Positions 1 to 6,647 are shown, counted from the first letter of the stretch. The stretch: 7,037 nt of DNA from Candidatus Magasanikbacteria bacterium CG_4_10_14_0_2_um_filter_41_10 (GCA_002792995.1 PFPJ01000054.1:1-7037); one strand, 5' to 3'. Notes: generated by a model from the letters alone, not told the origin. A program made the numbers and translations.

Positions 1-60
1 ACAGTTCAAAAGGAAGGAAAAGTGAAAGTCAGACGTCCCTTTTAAAGAGATAACAAAAAA

Positions 61-135
61 ATGAAAAAAATAAGATCACTCATGAACAACCGTTCCAAGT
101 GCGTCCCACAGTTCCTGCTGAGGAAACGTGGCTAA
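61..135 (+). CDS. possible 24-residue peptide, doubtful
   Basis: ATG at 61 opens a 24-codon reading frame beginning MKKIRSLMNN and ending LLRKRG. Its TAA stop (133-135) falls in the loop of the terminator. A purine-rich AAAGAGAT lies about 10 nt upstream and could serve as a weak ribosome binding site. The product is basic (about seven Lys/Arg) and has no membrane segment or family I recognise. It could be a leader peptide, a tiny gene at the end of the upstream unit, or chance. Nothing beyond the start context supports translation. Confidence 0.15.
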   Translation: MKKIRSLMNNRSKCVPQFLLRKRG

Positions 136-154
136 AATCTGCCACGTTTTTATT
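124..154 (+). terminator. Rho-independent terminator of an upstream unit
   Basis: A perfect 9-bp stem, AAACGTGGC (124-132) and GCCACGTTT (141-149), closes an 8-nt loop and runs into a T-rich tail (TTTTATT). This is the usual form of an intrinsic terminator reading on the + strand. It ends whatever transcription unit enters from the left and separates it from the defence genes. A smaller hairpin, TTCCT-GCTG-AGGAA (112-125), abuts and slightly overlaps the stem. Confidence 0.8.
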
Positions 155-160
155 GACCAT

Positions 161-213
161 TGTAATTTAGTGTCTAGCGATATTTTTAGATCGACACTTT
201 TTTAAAAATTACA
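161..213. repeat. nested inverted repeat, possible second terminator
   Basis: Inner arms AGTGTC (169-174) and GACACT (193-198) are followed by a run of six T (198-203). Outer arms TGTAATTT (161-168) and AAATTACA (206-213) also match perfectly. The two pairings are separated on the right by 7 unpaired bases (TTTTTAA). The inner stem with its T run could be a weak terminator. As a whole it could also be a protein-binding dyad in the leader of the methyltransferase gene. A GATC site lies in the loop (189-192). Confidence 0.4.
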
Positions 214-233
214 CATCTCCACAGCATATTTAA

Positions 234-254
234 TGTCCGTTCAAAGAATGGACA
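234..254. promoter_or_regulatory. 21-bp near-palindrome, candidate operator
   Basis: TGTCCGTTC (234-242) and GAATGGACA (246-254) are inverted copies around a central AAA with a single mismatch. The right arm contains TGGACA, the best -35 candidate for the defence genes, so a protein bound here would block the promoter. This geometry is typical of a repressor or autoregulatory site. No separate controller gene is present in the window. Confidence 0.45.
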
Positions 255-278
255 AACACCTAGGTTTACAGGTATCAT
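249..278 (+). promoter_or_regulatory. candidate promoter of the defence operon
   Basis: TGGACA (249-254) matches the -35 consensus at 5 of 6 bases and TATCAT (273-278) matches the -10 consensus at 5 of 6, with an 18-bp spacer. The expected transcription start is near 285, at or next to the ATG at 286. The first gene would then be translated from a leaderless message, or from the in-frame ATG at 310 with a leader of about 25 nt. No strong ribosome binding site precedes either codon. ACCTAGGT, an 8-bp palindrome at 258-265, sits in the spacer. Confidence 0.45.
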
Positions 279-285
279 ATTACAT

Positions 286-1272
286 ATGAATGCCTCTACA
301 GTTTCGAATATGCCTACTAAAGAAAAAATACTAGAAATTAAAGAAAAATTTGATGTCAACGTTATTTTTGCGCAACGTCTTTTGGCAATGGTTGAACAGC
401 ATAATCAATTTGATGAAATTGCAAATATTATCAAAAATAGACCTAAACCGTTTGTAAAATGGGTTGGAGGAAAAAGACAACTTCTCAAACAATTTAGAAA
501 AATGGATTTGTACCCTCCTCACGATTTTGATCCAATACATAATACATACTATGAACCGTTCGCCGGTGGTGGAGCTGTGTTTTTTGACTTATTACCTAAA
601 AAAGCTGTTTTGTCTGACTTAAACAAAGAACTTGTTGTCACATACAACGTGATAAAAAACAATATTGATGAACTTATCACGTCGCTAAAAAAACATAGAT
701 ACGAAAAAGAATATTTTTTGAAAGTGCGTGCAAAAAATATGAATAAACTTTCAGATTTAGAGATAGCATCACGATTTATTTTCTTAAATAGAACATGTTT
801 TAATGGAATGTATCGAGTAAATAGTAAAGGCCAATTTAATGTCCCGTTTGGAAAATATAATAATCCGACTATTTGTGATGAAGATAATTTGAGAAAAGTT
901 TCTAAAGCACTTCAAGACGTAAAAATTAATGTAGAAGACTACAAAAAAGTTTTAAACAAAGTACAGAAGGGTGATTTTATTTACTTTGATCCACCGTATT
1001 ATCCAGTAAGTAAGACTGCTTCTTTTACATCCTATACAAAAGAGGGCTTTCTTGATAAAGAACAAATAGAACTTCGAAATACTTTTTTAGAACTCCATAA
1101 ACGAGGTTGCTTTGTCATGCTTTCTAACTCTGACACACCATTTATTAACAAGATTTATAAAGAAATTGAGAACGAGGGTGTAAAAATCAACAAGGTAAGA
1201 GCAGGTAGAGCAATAAACTCAAATGGTTCTAAACGAGGAAAAATAAACGAGGTTTTGATTACAAATTATTAA
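286..1272 (+). CDS. Dam/DpnM-type GATC adenine-N6 methyltransferase
   Basis: It transfers a methyl group from S-adenosylmethionine to adenine N6, very probably in GATC, and protects host DNA from the endonuclease encoded next. The class alpha (D12) signature is complete: FVKWVGGK (56-63), the SAM loop EPFAGGGAVFF (90-100), LSDLN (109-113), the target-recognition stretch NRTCFNGMYRVN (168-179) with FNVPFGKY after it, and catalytic DPPY (235-238). Length is 328 residues from ATG 286. About 55 residues precede FVKWVGGK, much more than in DpnM or Dam as I remember them, and this part looks helical (roughly 11-21 and 24-50). An in-frame ATG at 310 would shorten the protein to 320 residues. The endonuclease gene starts 13 nt downstream. 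GC is about 30%. The family call is firm; GATC specificity is inferred from motifs and the neighbouring enzyme. Confidence 0.93.
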   Translation: MNASTVSNMPTKEKILEIKEKFDVNVIFAQRLLAMVEQHNQFDEIANIIKNRPKPFVKWVGGKRQLLKQFRKMDLYPPHDFDPIHNTYYEPFAGGGAVFFDLLPKKAVLSDLNKELVVTYNVIKNNIDELITSLKKHRYEKEYFLKVRAKNMNKLSDLEIASRFIFLNRTCFNGMYRVNSKGQFNVPFGKYNNPTICDEDNLRKVSKALQDVKINVEDYKKVLNKVQKGDFIYFDPPYYPVSKTASFTSYTKEGFLDKEQIELRNTFLELHKRGCFVMLSNSDTPFINKIYKEIENEGVKINKVRAGRAINSNGSKRGKINEVLITNY

Positions 1273-1285
1273 AAAATTCACTTTT

Positions 1286-2146
1286 ATGAAAAAGGATTTT
1301 AAACATTTAGAGGAAACATTTCGGGATTCGATAAAAACATGGGGTTATTTGGTGAATTGGGAAAAAGTTTTTTCCAATAGTTCAGAATTGGAAATAGCTC
1401 TCAATAAACTTAACTATTTATTAGGAAAAAAGGATCTTAAAACAGAATTTATTAAACTTTACAATGATAGTGTGGACATTGTAAAGGCGTTTCCAATATT
1501 ACTTGCTGTCCGAGAAAAAAAATTAGAAATATACGATCTCCATACAAAAGAAAGTAGATTTTTTAATTTCCTCAATCAGGATGAAAATACAGCAGATGAT
1601 TATTTCGTATTTATAGAGAAATCAGGATTATCAAAACTCTTTCAAGAAGATGGTGTCAAAAATCTTGTTGATTATGTATTTGGTGTTGAAGTCGGACTTG
1701 ATAGTAATGGTAGAAAAAATCGTGGCGGTAAACTTATGGAAGAAATTGTGGAAGTTTATGTTTCTGAATTTTGCAAAAAGAGAGGTCTGAAATATTTAGT
1801 CCAAGCAAATGCCAAAAGAATAAAAAATGAATGGGGTTTTGATATTGCAGTAAATAAATCAAGTAGAAGTTTTGATTTTGCTATATATAATCCAACAAAT
1901 AAAAAAATTAAACTAATAGAAGCAAATTTTTACAATGGAGGCGGTTCAAAACTTAAAGCTGTTTGCGGTGAGTTCAAAGGTCTATATCAAGAGTTGAAAC
2001 GGCAAGGCATTGATTTTATTTGGATTACAGATGGTCAAGGCTGGAAAACAGCACGCCGACCTCTTGAGGAGACGTACAACAACAATGAGTATGTTTTTAA
2101 CTTATATATGCTTGAGGAGGGTGTCCTCGATAATCTTGATTGGTAA
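1286..2146 (+). CDS. DpnII/MboI-type restriction endonuclease (GATC)
   Basis: A Type II endonuclease expected to cut unmethylated GATC in invading DNA. The 286 residues match the usual length of DpnII (about 288). Family landmarks are the start FKHLEETFRDSIKTWGY (5-21), the segment GLDSNGRKNRGGKLMEE (137-153), and the nuclease core in which SFDFAIYN (195-202) supplies an acidic residue (Asp197) and LIEANFYNGGGSK (210-222) supplies Glu212. The core reads E-x-N where most PD-(D/E)xK enzymes have E-x-K. I recall the same form in DpnII relatives, so it is probably not a defect. The ATG at 1286 follows the methyltransferase stop by 13 nt without a Shine-Dalgarno site, which suggests coupled translation in a methylase-first order. 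The stop overlaps the next start as TAATG. No frameshift or truncation is visible. Confidence 0.93.
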   Translation: MKKDFKHLEETFRDSIKTWGYLVNWEKVFSNSSELEIALNKLNYLLGKKDLKTEFIKLYNDSVDIVKAFPILLAVREKKLEIYDLHTKESRFFNFLNQDENTADDYFVFIEKSGLSKLFQEDGVKNLVDYVFGVEVGLDSNGRKNRGGKLMEEIVEVYVSEFCKKRGLKYLVQANAKRIKNEWGFDIAVNKSSRSFDFAIYNPTNKKIKLIEANFYNGGGSKLKAVCGEFKGLYQELKRQGIDFIWITDGQGWKTARRPLEETYNNNEYVFNLYMLEEGVLDNLDW

Positions 2147-2895
2147 TGTCTTCTGATATAAAGCTTCACCCCGACGATTTTGAAATGGAATGTACGACTG
2201 TGTGGGCATTTCCACGTCGAGGTAATTGGGCAACGCACAAATCAGACTGGAGGGGAAATTGGGCACCCGAAGTGGTGCGTAATTTAGTTTTACGTTATTC
2301 CAAAGAGGGTGATGTTTTGCTTGACCCAATGATCGGAGGCGGTACCACTGCTATTGAAGCTAAAATTTTAAATCGGCACATCGTATGTTCTGACGTAAAC
2401 GATGTTGCCATAGAACGAACAAAAAAGTCTCTTGACTTTCTAACAGAAAATAAAGCGTGGCAAAAAGTTTTAAAACAAGACGCTCGTGAATTAAAACACG
2501 TGGAGGATGAAAGTGTGGATTTTATACTTACTCATCCGCCCTACGCTGATATTATCAAATACAGCGACGGAAAAATAGAAGAAGATATTTCGAGTATTCA
2601 TGATATAGATGAATTTGCTAATGAAATGGAAAAGGTGGCAAAGGAGCTGTATCGTGTACTTAAAAAGGGGCAATACTGTGCAATTCTTATTGGAGACACG
2701 AGACGCAATAAAATGTATCAGCCCCTTGCTTACAAGGTGATGCAAAAGTTTTTAGATACTGGTTTTCTTTTGAAAGAAGATATTATCAAGAGACAGTTTA
2801 ATTGCAAAGCGACAGGATTTTGGGTGAATAAGTCGAGAGATTTTAACTTTCTGCTTATAATGCACGAGCACTTGTTTGTGTTTAAGAAGGTGTAA
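2146..2895 (+). CDS. second DNA amino-methyltransferase, HPPY type
   Basis: A SAM-dependent DNA methyltransferase of the N4-cytosine/N6-adenine superfamily; its target base and site cannot be read from sequence. From ATG 2146 it has 249 residues. The region TTVWAFPRRGNWATH (17-31) and RGNWAPEVVRNLV (36-48) resembles motif X. The SAM motif DPMIGGGTT (60-68) follows, then the catalytic-type motif THPPY (129-133), then LYRVLKKGQYCAILIGDTRR. Motif I thus precedes motif IV with no long recognition domain between them. DpnA, the second methylase of the classical DpnII system, has motif IV first, so this is not its orthologue. Histidine replaces the usual D/N/S of motif IV; I recall this form in a widespread family annotated simply as DNA methylase. 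ATG 2146 overlaps the endonuclease stop by one base (TAATG). A TTG at 2140 is the only earlier in-frame alternative. The first 120 bp are about 52% GC, above its neighbours. Confidence 0.85.
   Translation: MSSDIKLHPDDFEMECTTVWAFPRRGNWATHKSDWRGNWAPEVVRNLVLRYSKEGDVLLDPMIGGGTTAIEAKILNRHIVCSDVNDVAIERTKKSLDFLTENKAWQKVLKQDARELKHVEDESVDFILTHPPYADIIKYSDGKIEEDISSIHDIDEFANEMEKVAKELYRVLKKGQYCAILIGDTRRNKMYQPLAYKVMQKFLDTGFLLKEDIIKRQFNCKATGFWVNKSRDFNFLLIMHEHLFVFKKV
2885..2892 (+). promoter_or_regulatory. probable ribosome binding site for the OLD nuclease gene
   Basis: AGAAGGTG partly matches the Shine-Dalgarno consensus and lies inside the last codons of the methyltransferase gene, 13 nt before ATG 2906. 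It is the clearest such site in the block. It supports ATG 2906 rather than the in-frame TTG at 2876, which would add ten residues unlike the family. Confidence 0.4.
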
Positions 2896-2905
2896 TGTAT
2901 TTAGT

Positions 2906-4714
2906 ATGCAAGTTTCATATTTAAAAATTCAAAATTTTCGTGGCATAAAATATACTGAATTGTTTTTCAACGGGCATACACTTCTGGTTGGAAAAAATAA
3001 TGTAGGAAAATCTAGCATATGTGAGGCATTGGATCTACTGTTAGGTCCAGATAGATTAAGTCGATCAATCAATGAATATGATTTTTATAATGCAAAATAT
3101 TTAACAAAGGAAGGTGAACTAGTCCCTATCGTTATCGAAGCGGTATTAACAGACTTGTCTGAGGAGGCACATGGTATTTTTTCACGACATCTTGAATTTT
3201 GGAATAAAGATGAAAGACGAGTGCTTAGTAGTGGAGAAATCGATCTAACAAGTGACGAAAACGTTCTTCCTTGTCTTCGGCTTCATTTTAAGGGATTATA
3301 CGATGCTGAAGAAGATGAATTCTCAGCTAAAACTTATTATAGCCATAGTCCTGATGAGGTTGATGAAAATACTTTTACAGAAGTTTTTCGTTCTCAAAAA
3401 AGACAAATAGGTTTTCTTTATTTGAGAGCATTAAGGACAGGAAGTCGTGCATTAAGTCTGGAAAAAGGATCTCTGCTGGATGTTCTGTTGCGACTTGGCG
3501 AAATTAGACCACGACTATGGGAAGACACTAGAAAAAGATTACTTGAGCTGGACCCTGCAATCGATGAATCTGTTGAGCCTCTACAAACAGTACTAGCAAA
3601 TATTGAACAAAGAATTGGTCAATATATTCCTCTAGATACCGCAGATAGGACAACAAGATTGTTTGTTTCTCAGTTAACGAGGGACCATTTGAGAAAAACA
3701 ATGTCTTTTTTTATGTCTACTTCTCCAGATCAAACACCTGTACCTTTCCAAGATTTAGGAACAGGCACTTTAAGCACACTTGTTTTTGCTTTACTTTCAG
3801 CTATATCTGAACTTAAAAAAGACGTAATATTTGCTATGGAGGAGCCTGAGATAGCAATTCCACCACATACTCAAAGAAGAATTGTCAATTACCTGACTAA
3901 TAATACTTCTCAATCATTTACTACATCTCACTCACCATATATTATTGAAAGGTTTGATCCAGAACAAATTACTATTTTGCGTCGTGATGCTGACGCGAAA
4001 GTGGAGGGTACTACTGTCACATTGGTATCGGGTATTAAAGCAAAAAACTATCAAAGAAACATGAGACATGCTATTGCAGAAAGTCTTTTAGGAGAAGCTG
4101 TAATTGTAGGAGAAGGACTTGTTGAATATCAGGTGCTTTCTGCCGCGAGCGAAATAATGGAAAAGGAACCTAATAATTATCCATTTGATTTGTCTGGCAT
4201 AACATTTTTTGATTCAGGTGGAGATGGATCTTTGAAAGAATATGGTGGATTTTTTAGATCGCTTGGTCTTAAATCCTATGCTTTTTATGATAAGAAAAAA
4301 AGAACTGATGCTGAAATACAAGGTATAGCAGATAATTTTAATATATTTACAGAAACTGATTATAAAGGTATAGAAAACTTGCTTTCAGAAGAAGTTCCAA
4401 TAGAGATACAATGGAAATATTTACAAGCTATCTCTGATGAACTAATAAGTGGACCAGCTATTCCACAGGATAAACCTATTGATGATGATATAAAAAAGCT
4501 AACTAGACAAGTATTGATTGATAATAAAGGTGCTGGTAGAGGGGCGGATCTGATAAGGCATTGTGATGTTTCTAATTTACCGACAAGTATTAAAAATTTT
4601 TTACAACAGATATATTTGGAGTTCCCAAAACCTATGACGGTACAGCCTATTGTATTTGAGACTGTACAACCCGATGAAGCTGTAAGTATCCCTGATACTA
4701 CTGATATAATATGA
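2906..4714 (+). CDS. gajA: Class 2 OLD ATPase-Toprim nuclease, Gabija GajA-type
   Basis: The nuclease subunit of a Gabija-type system: an ATPase domain controlling a Toprim DNA nuclease. I start it at ATG 2906 (602 residues) because MQVSYLKIQNFRGI is the normal beginning of the family. The ATPase part has Walker A GKNNVGKSS (29-37), a signature-like GTGTLSTL (285-292), Walker B VIFAMEEPE (307-315) and the switch histidine in TSHSPYII (340-347). The Toprim domain begins at VIVGEGLVE (399-407, Glu403/Glu407), continues with FFDSGGDG (434-441) and YDKKK (461-465), and ends with the conserved-looking KGAGRGADLI (541-550). Length compares with about 578 for the Bacillus cereus GajA. A UvrD-like helicase gene overlapping its stop by four bases is the defining neighbour of class 2 OLD proteins. 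OLD nucleases also occur in other settings, but this pairing makes Gabija the best call. Confidence 0.85.
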   Translation: MQVSYLKIQNFRGIKYTELFFNGHTLLVGKNNVGKSSICEALDLLLGPDRLSRSINEYDFYNAKYLTKEGELVPIVIEAVLTDLSEEAHGIFSRHLEFWNKDERRVLSSGEIDLTSDENVLPCLRLHFKGLYDAEEDEFSAKTYYSHSPDEVDENTFTEVFRSQKRQIGFLYLRALRTGSRALSLEKGSLLDVLLRLGEIRPRLWEDTRKRLLELDPAIDESVEPLQTVLANIEQRIGQYIPLDTADRTTRLFVSQLTRDHLRKTMSFFMSTSPDQTPVPFQDLGTGTLSTLVFALLSAISELKKDVIFAMEEPEIAIPPHTQRRIVNYLTNNTSQSFTTSHSPYIIERFDPEQITILRRDADAKVEGTTVTLVSGIKAKNYQRNMRHAIAESLLGEAVIVGEGLVEYQVLSAASEIMEKEPNNYPFDLSGITFFDSGGDGSLKEYGGFFRSLGLKSYAFYDKKKRTDAEIQGIADNFNIFTETDYKGIENLLSEEVPIEIQWKYLQAISDELISGPAIPQDKPIDDDIKKLTRQVLIDNKGAGRGADLIRHCDVSNLPTSIKNFLQQIYLEFPKPMTVQPIVFETVQPDEAVSIPDTTDII

Positions 4715-6447
4715 ACTCTGATTTAAAAGAAGATATATATGAAGAAATTATAAAAACTGCTGGGCATCTTCTTGTAACAGGGGGTCCAGGTAGTGGAAAG
4801 ACAACAACGGCACTAAAGAAAGCAGTTAGGTATATTGAAGAAAAAAAATTAGATCATGGACAAAGCATTCTATTTCTTAGTTTTTCTAAAGCTGCGATTT
4901 CTAGAATACATCAAACATCAAGTTCAATATTTAAGACAAATGATTATCAAAAATTTTTAAATATTCAAACATTCCACTCTTTTTTTTGGGAAATAATAAA
5001 AACATATGGGTATTTATTAGGTACACCAAGGATGTTAAAGGTAATTTCACCACACGAGGAGGACGCTTTAAGGCGTGGTCGTGACCACGACAATAGTACT
5101 TGGTTAGTAGAAAAAAATGAACTTTGTAATAAAAATGGGCTTGTTTCTTTTGATACATTTGCTTCGCTAGCTATGGAAATTATTTTAAGAAGTGAGGCAA
5201 TTCGGAATATCTTAAATTCTAAGTTTCCCTTTATCATTGTAGATGAATCACAAGATACAGATACTGAACAGTGGGAGTGTGTAAAAATTTTATCGGATAA
5301 ATCTGACATTATTTTACTAGCAGACATAGATCAGCAAATATACGACTATAGAACAAATGTTTCTTCTGAAAGGTTAAATGAAATGAACGAATATTTAAGA
5401 CCAACAGTATTTAAACTTGAAAATCAAAATCATAGAAGTTTTGGAACGGAAATTACTACTTTTGCAAAAGATTTAAAGGACTCTACACCTAAAAATGAAC
5501 CTTATAATGGTGTATCGGCAGCTCTATATAGACCTCAGGCAAGTGAAAGAGATAAAAAAATTCGTCAAAGCATTGGTATTTTAATGAGTAAGATAGAACA
5601 AGAAACAGGTAAAAAACCAAACAACATAGCCATCTTAGCTACATGGGGAAGAGGTGTTAAGATTATTTCCCAAGCACTCAGAGGTACGGAAGTTCGTAAG
5701 GAAATAAAACATAGAGTTCAATTTGATGAAACCTCTGCTTTTTTAGCGAGTAAAGTTGTGGCATTTTTATTAGAACCTAAGAGTCCAGAAAATTTGCATA
5801 GAGATTTAATTGAACTACTTGTTTGTATGGGTGATATGGCTAAGGCAAAAGGTAGAGAAAATGACTGGAAGAAGTATGATAAGTGGTGCGGTGAATTAAA
5901 AATAGATAAAATACCTAAAAGAGGTAAAACTATCCCTGGATTTGAATTTATATTACAAGAAATTTACGGTAGCAGACATAGTGGAAATCCTGAGAAAGAT
6001 TGGTTGCGTGTAAAGAATTTGTTAATCAATTCTAATGTTAAGGAAATAATCCAAATTGGGAAACATGCGGAATATTTAATGGCCTTCAATAGAGGTTTAA
6101 AAATTTCAAGTGGATTAACAAGGGTTTGGCAAAAAACGGGATCTTACATTGACGCACGTACAATTTTGAACTCTGCTATTATAGAATCACAAATTATTTC
6201 AGATTATAAAGAGATGAAAGGAATACATGTAATGACAATTCACAAAGCTAAAGGCAAAGAGTTTGACGGGGTAATTTTATTTAATGATACTAATTCATCA
6301 CCTTTTATATTAAAAGGTGATAGTCCTCCGTTTAACAGAAGTCGAAAGTTATTATTTGTAGGAGTAACTAGAGCCAAATTTCACACTATGATACTGAAAT
6401 GTGTTACTGACAGTTCTTCAATAATGAATGGCTTTAATTTGGGGTGA
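4711..6447 (+). CDS. gajB: UvrD/Rep-like helicase, Gabija GajB-type
   Basis: Superfamily 1A helicase/ATPase, the partner of the OLD nuclease in Gabija, where GajA and GajB form one complex. Motifs appear in order over 578 residues: Walker A GGPGSGKTT (24-32), Ia SFSKAA (57-62), TFHSF (87-91), Walker B IIVDESQD (175-182), III LLADIDQQIYDYR (202-214), IV-like QNHRS (239-243), V MTIHKAKGKEFDGVIL (508-523) and VI LLFVGVTRAK (547-556). All ATPase motifs look intact. It is shorter than UvrD or Rep (about 670-720) and somewhat longer than the 494-residue B. cereus GajB as I recall it. ATG 4711 shares ATGA with the nuclease stop and has no ribosome binding site of its own, which points to translational coupling and matched amounts of the two proteins. 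It is the last gene of the block. A sampled stretch is only about 25% GC. Confidence 0.87.
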   Translation: MNSDLKEDIYEEIIKTAGHLLVTGGPGSGKTTTALKKAVRYIEEKKLDHGQSILFLSFSKAAISRIHQTSSSIFKTNDYQKFLNIQTFHSFFWEIIKTYGYLLGTPRMLKVISPHEEDALRRGRDHDNSTWLVEKNELCNKNGLVSFDTFASLAMEIILRSEAIRNILNSKFPFIIVDESQDTDTEQWECVKILSDKSDIILLADIDQQIYDYRTNVSSERLNEMNEYLRPTVFKLENQNHRSFGTEITTFAKDLKDSTPKNEPYNGVSAALYRPQASERDKKIRQSIGILMSKIEQETGKKPNNIAILATWGRGVKIISQALRGTEVRKEIKHRVQFDETSAFLASKVVAFLLEPKSPENLHRDLIELLVCMGDMAKAKGRENDWKKYDKWCGELKIDKIPKRGKTIPGFEFILQEIYGSRHSGNPEKDWLRVKNLLINSNVKEIIQIGKHAEYLMAFNRGLKISSGLTRVWQKTGSYIDARTILNSAIIESQIISDYKEMKGIHVMTIHKAKGKEFDGVILFNDTNSSPFILKGDSPPFNRSRKLLFVGVTRAKFHTMILKCVTDSSSIMNGFNLG

Positions 6448-6507
6448 TACTTGCAAGCTTAAAAAAGTTCGGAAGTTGTCCTTGTATGCGAGAAGAAATA
6501 TAGAATT

Positions 6508-6562
6508 GTTTGAGGGAGGGGCAATTCTCCCCTTTGATTCCCCTCTTCCCCCTCCCTCAAAC
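6508..6562. repeat. 14-bp perfect inverted repeat enclosing a G-quadruplex motif
   Basis: GTTTGAGGGAGGGG (6508-6521) and CCCCTCCCTCAAAC (6549-6562) are exact inverted copies around a 27-nt loop. Within 6529-6556 the + strand has C runs of 4, 4, 5 and 3 separated by 7, 4 and 1 bases, so the - strand fits the canonical four-run G-quadruplex pattern. It lies 60 nt after the helicase stop and may end that transcript, but no T run follows. A mobile palindromic (REP/MITE-like) element is an alternative. Confidence 0.75.
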
Positions 6563-6591
6563 TGAAATAGAAGTTTTGAATGAATAAAATT

Positions 6592-6634
6592 AATTGGATA
6601 CAATTGGACGTAGTTAGTATATCCAAAAACCAAT
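6592..6634. promoter_or_regulatory. ATTGG/CCAAT repeat cluster, candidate operator
   Basis: AATTGGA occurs at 6592-6598 and again at 6602-6608, exactly one helical turn apart. Inverted counterparts follow as TATCCAA (6620-6626), pairing perfectly with TTGGATA (6594-6600), and CCAAT (6630-6634). The right-hand elements cover the -35 region of the promoter next to them, so a regulator of the glycosidase gene could bind here. No regulator is identified. Confidence 0.35.
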
Positions 6635-6638
6635 AATC

Positions 6639-6647
6639 TGTTATACT
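6639..6647 (+). promoter_or_regulatory. extended -10 promoter of the GH3 gene
   Basis: TG-T-TATACT is a full extended -10 element with 5 of 6 matches to TATAAT. No good -35 box lies 16-18 bp upstream, which is typical of extended -10 promoters. Transcription should start near 6653-6655, leaving a leader of about 15 nt before ATG 6670 and no room for a clear Shine-Dalgarno site. Confidence 0.5.

Noticed and set aside
1..51. Possible C-terminus of an upstream protein, in frame 1 (ending RRPF, stop 43-45) or frame 3 (ending LLKR, stop 49-51).
   Set aside because: Both frames are open to the window edge and fewer than 17 codons are visible, so neither can be chosen or recognised.
2035..2745. Several minus-strand frames of 67-84 codons over the endonuclease and second methyltransferase genes.
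   Set aside because: They lie antisense to well-supported genes, have no recognisable motifs and no start signals.
2876..2905. In-frame TTG start at 2876 adding ten residues to the OLD nuclease.
   Set aside because: The family normally begins at the equivalent of MQVSYLKIQNFRG, ATG 2906 has a better upstream site, and the extension would merely read through the end of the methyltransferase gene.
2895..2924. Nine-codon frame from the ATG of the TAATG at the methyltransferase stop, ending just inside the OLD gene; could act as a coupling minigene.
   Set aside because: Very short, no recognisable product, and easily explained by chance in AT-rich sequence.
4931..5327. Two minus-strand frames (75 and 120 codons) inside the helicase gene.
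   Set aside because: Antisense to conserved helicase coding sequence and without family features.
6418..6633. Minus-strand frame of 71 codons across the helicase end and the inverted repeat.
   Set aside because: Its Gly/Arg/Pro-rich stretch is only the translation of the G-rich repeat, and no start signal is visible.
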